Part shown: in pieces, positions 1-7,344 of the stretch
Numbering within the stretch: position 1 is the first letter of the stretch
How the letters are laid out: each line of letters begins with the position of its first letter
Assembly (NCBI GenBank): GCA_020832405.1
Contig: JAFIET010000004.1
Span: forward strand, 1 to 64,000
Reading direction: 5' to 3'
Length of the DNA stretch: 64,000 nt
From: Balneolales bacterium
Lineage (GTDB): Bacteria; Bacteroidota; Rhodothermia; Balneolales; Cyclonatronaceae
The notes under the pieces: model-generated
What the model saw: the letters and a program-made list of their open reading frames with translations, nothing else
The model's database searches: none
What the model was told of the DNA's origin: nothing
Translations under genes and position numbers: made by a program

Positions 1-82
1 CTAAACCAATAGCAATAGCGCGTCCGATTCCGCGGCTGCCACCGAGGATTACACAGTTACGATCTTTAAGTTCTAAATTCAT
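1..82 (-). CDS. SDR-family oxidoreductase, 5' end only
   Basis: Only the first 27 codons lie in the window; the gene runs off the left edge. The N-terminus reads MNLELKDRNCVILGGSRGIG, with the glycine-rich GGSRGIG version of the TGxxxGIG dinucleotide-binding loop of classical short-chain dehydrogenases, so it should be an NAD(P)-dependent cytoplasmic oxidoreductase. The substrate cannot be told. It sits downstream of the promoter module at 245-358 and is separated from it only by a truncated RidA fragment, so it is probably driven by that promoter and belongs to the same regulon as the liv-type transporter operon. Confidence 0.75.
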   Translation of the reverse strand, partial: MNLELKDRNCVILGGSRGIGRAIAIGL

Positions 83-108
83 GATGTTTTGGGGTTATTT
101 AATTATGG

Positions 109-228
109 TTATTTAGTTATATGCGTTTCCAGTTCGATTTCAATCATAAATTCCGGCAGGGCCAGTTCTTTTACCCCCAGCCAGGTGCCGGTTGGGAAAT
201 GGTTTATTTGAGTGATCTGATTGACTCT
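109..228 (-). pseudogene. RidA-family 3' remnant
   Basis: Reading back from the TAA at 109-111, the frame encodes about 39 residues including HFPTGTWLGVKELALPEF and then MIEIELETHITK, which matches the C-terminal end of RidA/YjgF proteins (enamine/imine deaminases of about 125-130 residues). An in-frame TGA at 229-231 stops the frame upstream, so roughly the first 90 residues are absent. The break falls just after the ATG of the duplicated promoter module (230-232), which suggests that recombination placed that promoter in front of the last third of a RidA gene. The next gene, the SDR, is probably still transcribed through it. Confidence 0.6.
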
Positions 229-232
229 TCAT
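140..232 (-). CDS. possible 30-residue leader ORF
   Basis: The ATG at 230-232 sits 12 nt after the conserved leader block, exactly as the ATG of the 56-residue ORF does in the sister module at 7218. Both begin Met-Lys. The frame reads 30 codons (MKSQSDHSNKPFPNRHLAGG onward) and is out of frame with the RidA remnant it overlaps. It may be translated only because the start site came with the duplicated promoter. There is no protein-level support. Confidence 0.25.
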   Translation of the reverse strand: MKSQSDHSNKPFPNRHLAGGKRTGPAGIYD

Positions 233-244
233 AGTGTACGTATG

Positions 245-358
245 GATTGAAGTTTGACCGGAATAAGAGAACCGGTCCCTAGTTTGTTATACCCATAGTA
301 GCTTTTTAAAACAATCCATACTTGGACTATCCGCCCAAATGTTTGGACTTTTCGGTCA
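245..358 (-). promoter_or_regulatory. Duplicated promoter/operator module, copy 1 (21-bp direct repeats)
   Basis: This 114-bp stretch aligns without gaps to 7231-7344, with about 80% identity overall. The 45-bp core 314-358 differs from 7300-7344 at one base only (335). The core holds two direct half-sites TTGGACT (plus-strand view) at 322-328 and 343-349, 21 bp apart or two helical turns, with flanks matching ATRYTTGGACTWT. On the minus strand a TACTAT -10 candidate (295-300) lies so that its -35 position overlaps the proximal half-site, the usual layout of a class II activator site. Tandem 21-bp half-sites are typical of AraC-type proteins, and the only such regulator in the window is the HTCS at 7342. 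The binding assignment is inference. Confidence 0.65.
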
Positions 359-528
359 TATGATAGAATTCTTCGTGAATCTTTGTGGCCCGCAAAGATT
401 TCCCTTTGTGCCCCTTTCTCACGAATCCTCGGAACGGTTAAATTTTCCTGAGCCCTTCCATGCCCACATACACGTGTACATAGTAGCCTGACCTCCTTAC
501 TTCCAGGCCGAACGCAGATCAGTTTCTC
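359..528. other. Intergenic, 3' side of the liv-type operon
   Basis: This lies between the binding-protein stop and the copy 1 promoter. It shows an imperfect fold between TTCGTGA (372-378) and TCACGAA (419-425) and repeated CTTTGTG words, perhaps a weak terminator. No coding signal was seen. Confidence 0.4.
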
Positions 529-1740
529 CTACCTCAGTCTTCGAATTGCTTCATCGATATCGATGTCTGAATCCATAAAATCAGTCAGGATTTCATAATC
601 CAATCCACCCTTTGCTTTTACGAGATAAAGAGATGAAGAACCCTGACGCACTCCGGGCGCAAATGTAACTTCCGCCCCAACGCCTTGCCAGCCTTCAAAT
701 GTTTCCATGGCCTCTATTAAACTCTGCCGTGTAAGGTCTCTGCCTGCCCGCTCCAGTCCTTCAACCAGTACCTCAGCAAACACAAAACCTGACGATGCAA
801 ACAGCCCCCATCTCAGGTCAGGATATTTCTTTTCGAAAGCAGCCCGATATGCTTGCATCTGTTCATGATCACTGTAGGGCATCTCCCCAAACATAGAAAA
901 GAGTACGCCCTCCCATCTTCCTTCGGTAATATCAATCATCAGCCCCATATCACCAAGGGCGCTGCTGGCCATCCATGTGGGATTATAACCCAAAACAGCC
1001 GTATTACCCATTATAATGGCCGCTTGTCGCGGCAGCAGCCACATCATGACCATATCCGCACCCGACTGACGTAAACGCGCAGCGTGAGAGCTCAGGTCAG
1101 AATCAGTGATTTCAACTGATAACCTTTCAACAAAATCCATCCCCCGCTCTTCCAATATCATTTCAGCACCGATCAAACCCCCTCTGCCATAGTCATCATT
1201 TTGATAAATAATCGCTATCCTTTCAGCTCCAAGCTCATCCAGTGCATATTCAGCGTGAACAGCTCCCTCTCTTGCATAGAGGGGAAACAGGGCAAAAATA
1301 TTTTCCTGAGGCGGATAGGCAAAATGGGTACTCCCGGTAAGAGGACCAACCCACGGGATGTTATTTTCAATGATATAATCTTTTACCGCCATTGAAGGAG
1401 CTGTGCCAATACCGCCAACAAATGCAAAAACATTGTCATTCTGGACCATCTGCCTCACGGCCGATACCGTTCTCGGAGGCTCATATCCATCATCCCGATA
1501 AACAAACCGGACATTCCGCCCATGAATGCCGCCCTCTTCATTGACCATATCAAAATATGCGTCCATCCCCCGCAAAATATTCCCCCAGAGAGCGCCCGGA
1601 CCTGTTAGCGGTCCCCACGAACCGATCACGATTTCATCCTCGGTCACACCGGTGGCATCACCACCGCGTTCACATGCTATAAATAGTGTGAATGCAGCAA
1701 TGAACAGAACTGGTACTATTCGATTTAAGTATTTCATCAT
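529..1740 (-). CDS. Branched-chain-type ABC transporter substrate-binding lipoprotein
   Basis: A 403-residue Peripla_BP_6 (LivJ/Leu-Ile-Val-type) binding protein. The N-terminus is a lipoprotein signal ending FIAC with Cys23, so it is anchored to a membrane in the periplasm. The sequence IVIGSWGPLTGPGALWGNIL marks the first beta strand and ligand loop of the family. It is the last gene of the operon livM-livH-livG-livF-acyl-CoA synthetase-binding protein, 21 bp after the synthetase stop. The family binds branched-chain amino acids but also aromatic acids, amides and other carboxylates. The synthetase next door and the upstream lipoxygenase suggest a fatty-acid-like or oxylipin ligand here. 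Start: MM, so 1740 or 1737. Confidence 0.9.
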   Translation of the reverse strand: MMKYLNRIVPVLFIAAFTLFIACERGGDATGVTEDEIVIGSWGPLTGPGALWGNILRGMDAYFDMVNEEGGIHGRNVRFVYRDDGYEPPRTVSAVRQMVQNDNVFAFVGGIGTAPSMAVKDYIIENNIPWVGPLTGSTHFAYPPQENIFALFPLYAREGAVHAEYALDELGAERIAIIYQNDDYGRGGLIGAEMILEERGMDFVERLSVEITDSDLSSHAARLRQSGADMVMMWLLPRQAAIIMGNTAVLGYNPTWMASSALGDMGLMIDITEGRWEGVLFSMFGEMPYSDHEQMQAYRAAFEKKYPDLRWGLFASSGFVFAEVLVEGLERAGRDLTRQSLIEAMETFEGWQGVGAEVTFAPGVRQGSSSLYLVKAKGGLDYEILTDFMDSDIDIDEAIRRLR

Positions 1741-1761
1741 TTCCGTGTTTTAATTTTTTGG

Positions 1762-3591
1762 TTAATCCCGCTGATACATTTTTTCTATTTCTTCCTGATA
1801 CATCTCATTCATTTTATTGCGCTTCACCTTCATGGTTGGGGTCACTTCACCATCTTCCTGATAAAGTCTTTTCGTTAATATGGTAAATTTCCTCACATGT
1901 TCTACGCGTGCCAATTCGTTGTTTACTTTCTTTATTTCAGAATCTATCAACTCTATGATCGACTCATTTTTCGTCAGATCTGAATAGGTCGAAAACTGAA
2001 GTTTATGATCCCCGGCAAATTTCATCACATTATCTTCATCCAATACAATCAGCGCAGATATAAATTTTCTCTGATCGCCAATGACCACGGCATCGTTGAT
2101 GTAAGGGCTCACTTTTAACTTATTTTCGATGTATTGAGGGGCAATATTTTTACCTCCCGCCGTGATGATCAGATCCTTTTTTCGATCCACAATTGTGAGA
2201 TATCCACCTTCATCCAGCTCCCCAATATCGCCGGAGTGGAGCCATCCATTCTTAAGCGTTTCGGAAGTTGCTTCCGGATTTTTATAATACCCTTCAAACA
2301 GGCCCGGAGATTTAATCAATATCTCACCATCTTCGCTCAACCGAAGATCCGCGCCCGGCAGAACTTTTCCTACTGTTCCCAGTTTAAAATCTTTGGCCGT
2401 AGTAAACGTGCTGACACCACTCCCCTCTGTCTGACCATACCCTTCCAGCATGGTTACCCCGATGGCGTGATAAAAACTCAAGATCTCAGGAGAAATCGGT
2501 GCCGCACCGGAAAAGGCAACTTTCATGCGTTTCATTCCAAGCCTCTCCCTGAGCTTTCGGAAAACCATCAGGTCAACGATCTTTCTGGTGATCTTCAGGA
2601 ATAAGGGAACCGGCTTCTTATCGAGTGTATAGCCGGCAGCTTTTTTACAGATTTTGATTCCCTGTTCAAACAGAACCCGTTTGAGCCATGTGGTATCAGC
2701 CATCCGGATCATGATACCCGAATGAATTTTTTCCCAGATCCGTGGTACTGCATAACCAATCGTAGGCTGTATCTCCCTCAGGTTTTCGGGTATGGTTTCC
2801 AGGCTCTCCACAAAATTGACGATATAGCCTACCCGGATGTGCAGGTAGAAACTAAAAAGCCGTTCAAAAATGTGGCACAGCGGCAGAAATGACATCACCT
2901 CGTCATGCTTATTAAATTCCATTTCAGGATCGAGCACTGCAATCGTACCTGACATCCAGGAGAGAGCTCCGTGAGTCAGAATAGCCCCTTTTGGTCTGCC
3001 TGTTGTCCCTGAGGTATAGACCAGAATGGCCGTATTGTCGGGTTGCACAGCATCCGCATACTCTTCAATCGTTTTGCGATTTTTTTCGAGGGTTGAACGA
3101 CCCAGTTCCATAAAGTTATCGAACATGAGGAAGTCGGGATCCTGAAATTCACGCAGCCCCTTATATTCCCAGGCAATGGTTTTCATTAGTCCCGGAGTAT
3201 TTTCCCGAAATTCCAGCCATTTATCGATCTGCTCCTCATTTTCAGCAAAAAGCACTTTACTTTCAGAATGTTCAATCACATATTCACACTGCTGCCAGGA
3301 GTTGGTTGAATAAATCCCCACTGAAATACAGCCGATATACTGAGCCCCCATATCGATCCAGAGCCATTCGGCGCAATTATCCCCCAATATGGAGATAGAG
3401 TCGCCCGGTTTACACCCCAGCTCAATCAGTGCTGAAGAGACCATGAGGGCGCGTTCATGGTATTGATTCCACGACATTCCTTTCCAGACACCCAATTTTT
3501 TTTGGCGCATAGCGGTTCGGTCGCCGTACTTGCTTACGGTTTCACGAAAGATCTTCGGTATGGTTGACTGTCTGATCTCCATCAGTTCCAC
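1762..3591 (-). CDS. Long-chain acyl-CoA synthetase (AMP-binding)
   Basis: A 609-residue ANL-superfamily enzyme that activates a carboxylic acid with ATP and CoA to acyl-CoA plus AMP and PPi. The P-loop TSGTTGRPKG is at residues 193-202, the A5 motif reads GYGQTEGSG, and the C-terminal SGDIGELDEGGYLTIVDRKK hinge and KNIAP region are intact. Length and layout match FadD15/LACS-type long-chain synthetases rather than short-chain ones. The start overlaps the livF stop by 10 bp and the binding-protein gene follows after 21 bp, so uptake and activation are coupled. The substrate is not determined; a long-chain or oxidised fatty acid imported by the adjoining transporter is the simplest reading. 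Confidence 0.92.
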   Translation of the reverse strand: MELMEIRQSTIPKIFRETVSKYGDRTAMRQKKLGVWKGMSWNQYHERALMVSSALIELGCKPGDSISILGDNCAEWLWIDMGAQYIGCISVGIYSTNSWQQCEYVIEHSESKVLFAENEEQIDKWLEFRENTPGLMKTIAWEYKGLREFQDPDFLMFDNFMELGRSTLEKNRKTIEEYADAVQPDNTAILVYTSGTTGRPKGAILTHGALSWMSGTIAVLDPEMEFNKHDEVMSFLPLCHIFERLFSFYLHIRVGYIVNFVESLETIPENLREIQPTIGYAVPRIWEKIHSGIMIRMADTTWLKRVLFEQGIKICKKAAGYTLDKKPVPLFLKITRKIVDLMVFRKLRERLGMKRMKVAFSGAAPISPEILSFYHAIGVTMLEGYGQTEGSGVSTFTTAKDFKLGTVGKVLPGADLRLSEDGEILIKSPGLFEGYYKNPEATSETLKNGWLHSGDIGELDEGGYLTIVDRKKDLIITAGGKNIAPQYIENKLKVSPYINDAVVIGDQRKFISALIVLDEDNVMKFAGDHKLQFSTYSDLTKNESIIELIDSEIKKVNNELARVEHVRKFTILTKRLYQEDGEVTPTMKVKRNKMNEMYQEEIEKMYQRD

Positions 3592-4358
3592 CGTTTTTTC
3601 CGTTTATAGCGCTGGTAACCCTTCACTGATGTCTCCGATTTAAGTCCGAGATAAAACTCCTTTACATCGTCGTTCTCCCTTAGTTTTTCAGAACTCCCCG
3701 ACGTAACAAACCGGCCGTTTTCCAGAATGTATCCATAATGTGCAATACTCAGGGCCATGTTGGCATTCTGTTCTACCAGGAGAATGGTGACCCCATCTTC
3801 ATTGATCGTTTTGATGATACCAAAAATCTCCTTCACCAGGATGGGTGACAATCCGAGGCTAGGCTCATCCAGCATCAGCATTTTGGGGCGGCTCATCAAT
3901 GCCCTGGAGATAGCCAGCATCTGCTGTTCACCGCCTGAAAGAGTGCCCGCAAGCTGTTTCGACCGTTCCTCCAGTACCGGGAAGTATCGGAACATTTTAT
4001 CGATATCATCTGATATCTCTTTTCGGTTACTTCGTGAATAGGCACCCATCTCAAGGTTCTCCTTTACGGTCAGCTCGTTGAATATTTGACGCCCTTCGGG
4101 TGCATAGCCAATTCCCATACCGATAATCTTGACCGTTTTCATTCCATTGATCTTTTTCCCGTCAAACCAGATTTCACCCTTTTCCGGCTGATCGTCGATC
4201 AATCCTGCAATACTGTTTAAGATGGTCGTTTTACCTGCACCATTGTTTCCCAAAATAGTTGTGATGCTTCCCTGTTCAATATTCAGGGAAACACCCCTGA
4301 GAGCATAAACCAACCCGTAATAGGTTTCGATATTTTTAATTTGAAGAAGTGCGCTCAT
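3582..4358 (-). CDS. livF: ABC transporter ATP-binding protein, LivF type
   Basis: A 258-residue cytoplasmic ATPase. Walker A is GNNGAGKT at about 37-44, the signature is LSGGEQQ and Walker B is LMLDEPSLGLSP, which is the LivF pattern. The C-terminus carries a short basic tail (YQRYKRKKRWN) beyond the usual LivF end. The start overlaps the livG stop by four bases (ATGA), so the two are probably translationally coupled. With LivG it forms the heterodimeric motor for the LivH/LivM channel. The gene name reflects family membership, not proof of branched-chain amino acid transport. Confidence 0.93.
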   Translation of the reverse strand: MSALLQIKNIETYYGLVYALRGVSLNIEQGSITTILGNNGAGKTTILNSIAGLIDDQPEKGEIWFDGKKINGMKTVKIIGMGIGYAPEGRQIFNELTVKENLEMGAYSRSNRKEISDDIDKMFRYFPVLEERSKQLAGTLSGGEQQMLAISRALMSRPKMLMLDEPSLGLSPILVKEIFGIIKTINEDGVTILLVEQNANMALSIAHYGYILENGRFVTSGSSEKLRENDDVKEFYLGLKSETSVKGYQRYKRKKRWN

Positions 4359-5125
4359 GGTTGCCCTAAATATGCATTAATAACTTCCTGATGGTTTATG
4401 ACCTCTTCGGGCAGACCCTCTGCCAGTTTTTTCCCGAAATTAATGACCAATATGCGATCGGATATATCCACAACCATCTGCATATTGTGCTCAATCATTA
4501 CCACTGTGATGCCAAATTCATCACGAATATCACGAATCCAGAAAATCAAATCTTCACGCTCTTCATTGTTAAGACCGGCGGCCGGTTCATCCAGTAAAAG
4601 CAGATCGGGTTCCATACATAATGCACGGCCCAGTTCCACCATTTTCTGGATTCCGTACGGCAGCTGCGAAACGAATTTATCGCGATAGGCCTGCAGGTCG
4701 AGTATGTCGATAATCTCTTCCACTTTTTCCCGGTGTTTTATCTCTTCCTGTGCGGCTTTTGACCCTCGCCACCACATCGATGCCGATGCTAACAGTCCGG
4801 TTTTCATATGCAAATGCCTGCCCAGCATCAGATTCTCCATTGTTGTTAACCTGGAAAACAGCTCTATGTTTTGAAATGTACGTGCTATGCCGAGGGATGC
4901 CACACCGTTTGAACTGAGGTTTGTGATCTCTTCCCCTTTATAGGAAATGGTGCCGTTTTCGGGGGTATAGATACTGTTGATGCAATTAAACAGGGTTGAT
5001 TTACCGGCGCCATTCGGTCCGATTACGGAATAGATTTCACCCTTTTCAACCGAAAATGAGAGGTCATCCAGCGCTTTCAGCCCTCCGAATGTTTTGGTGA
5101 TATGTGAAACCTTAAGCATCGGCAT
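4355..5125 (-). CDS. livG: ABC transporter ATP-binding protein, LivG type
   Basis: A 256-residue ATPase with Walker A GPNGAGKST, the Q-loop region RTFQNIELF and Walker B LLLDEPAAGLN, all typical of LivG. The signature motif is divergent: LPYGIQKMVELGRAL in place of LSYGxQRxLEIARAL. It ends with NFGKKLAEGLPEEV and a terminal YLGQP, which is the LivG C-terminal domain. The start overlaps the livH stop by one base (TAATG) and its stop overlaps livF, so all subunits are produced together. Confidence 0.93.
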   Translation of the reverse strand: MPMLKVSHITKTFGGLKALDDLSFSVEKGEIYSVIGPNGAGKSTLFNCINSIYTPENGTISYKGEEITNLSSNGVASLGIARTFQNIELFSRLTTMENLMLGRHLHMKTGLLASASMWWRGSKAAQEEIKHREKVEEIIDILDLQAYRDKFVSQLPYGIQKMVELGRALCMEPDLLLLDEPAAGLNNEEREDLIFWIRDIRDEFGITVVMIEHNMQMVVDISDRILVINFGKKLAEGLPEEVINHQEVINAYLGQP

Positions 5126-5997
5126 TATACTTTCCTCACGTAGTGATGCCCCAAAATACCGGCCGGTTTGAAAACCAGCACCAGCACAATAATCAAAAAT
5201 GCCACAACCGATTTAAACTCTAACGAAACATAAAAGCCGAAAAGATTTTCAATGATACCCAGCAAATATCCGCCGATGATGGCACCGGGCAGGCTGGTCA
5301 TGCCGCCAAGTACGGCCGCTGCAAACCCCTTCATGAGCGGGTCCCACATCATATTTGGATCGAGTGTGGTGATGGGGGCAATCATCATCCCCGCCATGGC
5401 ACCGATCACCGAACTGATGGCAAACGAGATCCCCAGGATACGGTCTTTTGGAATGCCGTTAATCTCGGCGGCCATCGGGTTCTGCTGAACGGCTTTCATG
5501 GCCAGGCCCAATTTGGTCCGGCTCAAAAAGAACCACAACATTACCATAATGATGATTGATGTCAGGATCGTTGCCACTCCCAGGTGGCTGATTACAACAC
5601 CCCCTACATTGATAGTGTCAGTTTCAGAAAAAGGCATCCCAAGCCGGCGTTGATCAGACCCCCATCGCCACCCGGTCATTCCGTACAAAAACAGCTGAAA
5701 CCCGAGAGTGACGATAATGAGGTTTAAAATATTGGGTTCTTTGGCACGCCGGATAAACAAAAACTCAAACAGAAAACCCAGTATCACGGCAAAGATCATA
5801 GCGCCGGCAAATGCCATCCAGAATGGCCATCCATGCACCACCAAAATCATATAGGCAATATAGGTTGAGATCATCCCCATATCACCCTGTGCAAAGTTCG
5901 GAATTTCCGAAGCTTTATAGATGATGGACATAGCAAGGGCAAGCATAGCATAAATGCTTCCAATGGTTAATCCGCTAATGATCAGTTGACCGGTCAT
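5125..5997 (-). CDS. livH: ABC transporter permease, LivH type
   Basis: An integral membrane permease of about 290 residues and eight or so helices. The sequence YKASEIPNFAQGDMGMISTY is the LivH signature near the N-terminus, and AAVLGGMTSLPGAIIGGYLLG is the cytoplasmic loop that contacts the ATPases. An upstream in-frame start at 6066 would add 23 residues that overlap livM and have no family match, so I place the start at 5997, directly after the livM stop. It pairs with LivM to form the translocation pore. Confidence 0.92.
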   Translation of the reverse strand: MTGQLIISGLTIGSIYAMLALAMSIIYKASEIPNFAQGDMGMISTYIAYMILVVHGWPFWMAFAGAMIFAVILGFLFEFLFIRRAKEPNILNLIIVTLGFQLFLYGMTGWRWGSDQRRLGMPFSETDTINVGGVVISHLGVATILTSIIIMVMLWFFLSRTKLGLAMKAVQQNPMAAEINGIPKDRILGISFAISSVIGAMAGMMIAPITTLDPNMMWDPLMKGFAAAVLGGMTSLPGAIIGGYLLGIIENLFGFYVSLEFKSVVAFLIIVLVLVFKPAGILGHHYVRKV

Positions 5998-5998
5998 A

Positions 5999-7048
5999 TT
6001 AAAAGGGCCAGGTTTTCCAGTAGGTTTTAATGCGGCTCCAGATGCCGTACAGGCCAAGCGGTTCAAATAAGACGATCAGTATCAGGATCAACCCTGTTAG
6101 CACCCAAACGATGTTGGGAAGTCCGCTCAGTGTCATAAATTGTTTAGAAAATGCTTCCAGCAGCTGCCCGATGCCGGGAATAGTCTGCACATTTTCGAGC
6201 TGCAGGCTTAGAAAAGTGACCACAACGGCTCCCAGCACAGAGCCGAGAATGGTACCCAGCCCGCCGATCACAACTGTAGCCAGGTACAGTATAGAGAGTA
6301 TAAAGCTAAACAGGCCGGGGTTGATGAAGCCGATCAGAATCGCCCATAACCCTCCTGCAATACCGGCATAAAAGGCACTCACCGCAAAACTGAGGGTTTT
6401 ATAGTAGCTGACATTGACGCCCATCGCGGCCGCTGCAATATCGCTGTCGCGAACTGCCTGAAATGCCCGGCCCGGACGGGTTTTTAAAAAGTTTCGGGCA
6501 AAAATTCCCAGCAGTACAGCGGTGATCATAGCCACATAATAGACAGACTCATCGCGGGTTAAACCTAAGGATTCGAAACGAACAGCAGGCACGGATAGTC
6601 CCATATGTCCGCCGAAAAAGCCCACTCTTCCAATGACAGTTGTGATGGCAAGGCCAAATGCCAGCGTTGCGATAGCCAGATATGGCCCTTCCAGCCGAAG
6701 GGCGGGCAAGCCGAGCAGAAAACCGAAAAAAGCAGCGATGAGTCCGCCGGCAATCATGGCCGGGATAAACGGTACTGCGAATGAAATCATCAGGATAGCG
6801 GTGGTGTAGGCGCCAATCGCAACAAACCCGGCGTGGCCCAGGGAGATCTGTCCGGTATTTCCCACCAGCAGGTTCAGCCCGAGTGCAACAATGACATTAA
6901 CGGCCATCAGGCTCAGGATATAGACATAGTATCCCTTTATTATGAATGGAAGGGAAGCCAATGTGATCAGCAGCAGGAAAAACCAGAACCTGGCTGTTTT
7001 TCCATGCAGAAGCTGCACATCCTCATAATAGTCGCGCTTCATATCCAT
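5999..7048 (-). CDS. livM: ABC transporter permease, LivM type
   Basis: A 349-residue permease with the LivM signature GLNLLVGNTGQISLGHAGFV and the coupling loop VVIGGLGTILGSVLGA. The N-terminus is hydrophilic for 25 residues and then spans the membrane repeatedly. The gene starts at the ATG at 7048 (or 7042) and overlaps by one base the stop of the 56-residue ORF before it. The gene order livM-H-G-F-synthetase-binding protein is not the E. coli order (livKHMGF) but is complete for a functional importer. Confidence 0.93.
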   Translation of the reverse strand: MDMKRDYYEDVQLLHGKTARFWFFLLLITLASLPFIIKGYYVYILSLMAVNVIVALGLNLLVGNTGQISLGHAGFVAIGAYTTAILMISFAVPFIPAMIAGGLIAAFFGFLLGLPALRLEGPYLAIATLAFGLAITTVIGRVGFFGGHMGLSVPAVRFESLGLTRDESVYYVAMITAVLLGIFARNFLKTRPGRAFQAVRDSDIAAAAMGVNVSYYKTLSFAVSAFYAGIAGGLWAILIGFINPGLFSFILSILYLATVVIGGLGTILGSVLGAVVVTFLSLQLENVQTIPGIGQLLEAFSKQFMTLSGLPNIVWVLTGLILILIVLFEPLGLYGIWSRIKTYWKTWPF

Positions 7049-7218
7049 TATAACAGAGTACTGAGATTAGATGGGTTAATTTGCTGCCGTACTGTCAACT
7101 CAGTAGTTGTAAGAAGCAGGCTGCCTTCTTCCAGTGCCAGTGCCTTGACGGTATTGACGGGTAAGGTTCCCATTTTGAGTACCGCTACTAAAGTCAGAAA
7201 CACCCAGTAGTTTTTCAT
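7048..7218 (-). CDS. 56-residue small ORF heading the liv-type operon
   Basis: The frame encodes MKNYWVFLTLVAVLKMGTLP at the start, a hydrophobic stretch resembling a weak signal peptide or membrane segment, then a polar tail ending NPSNLSTLL. The stop overlaps the livM ATG as TAATG, a typical translational-coupling arrangement. The ATG is 12 nt after the conserved leader block at 7231-7243, the same spacing as in the second module. No family is recognised. It could be a regulatory leader peptide that feeds ribosomes into livM, a small membrane protein of the transporter, or a decayed gene. Confidence 0.5.
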   Translation of the reverse strand: MKNYWVFLTLVAVLKMGTLPVNTVKALALEEGSLLLTTTELTVRQQINPSNLSTLL

Positions 7219-7230
7219 TGTCTGTGTGTT

Positions 7231-7344
7231 GATTGAAGTTTGAAAGAAATATGATAATCAATTCCAGGTTTGTGTTGTTTATAGTAGCTCAGAAAAACGA
7301 TCCATACTTGGACTATCCGCGCAAATGTTTGGACTTTTCGGTCA
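7231..7344 (-). promoter_or_regulatory. Promoter/operator module, copy 2, driving the liv-type operon
   Basis: This copy aligns without gaps to 245-358. Half-sites TTGGACT are at 7308-7314 and 7329-7335 (21-bp spacing). The TACTAT -10 candidate on the minus strand is at 7281-7286, and a GATTGAAGTTTGA leader block lies at 7231-7243. The upstream edge of the core coincides with the HTCS stop codon (7342-7344). The spacing of half-sites, -10 and start codon is identical in the two copies. It is the only plausible promoter between the HTCS gene and the transporter operon, and the HTCS with its AraC domain is the obvious candidate to bind it. Confidence 0.65.

Noticed and set aside
245-358. The shared 114-bp module considered as insertion-sequence ends
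   Set aside because: The two copies are direct, no transposase or terminal inverted repeats or target duplications are seen, and the intervening 7 kb is an ordinary operon.
529-7048. Classical branched-chain amino acid transporter
   Set aside because: Subunits belong to that family, but the embedded long-chain acyl-CoA synthetase and shared operator make a different acid substrate more likely; the liv names are kept only as family labels.
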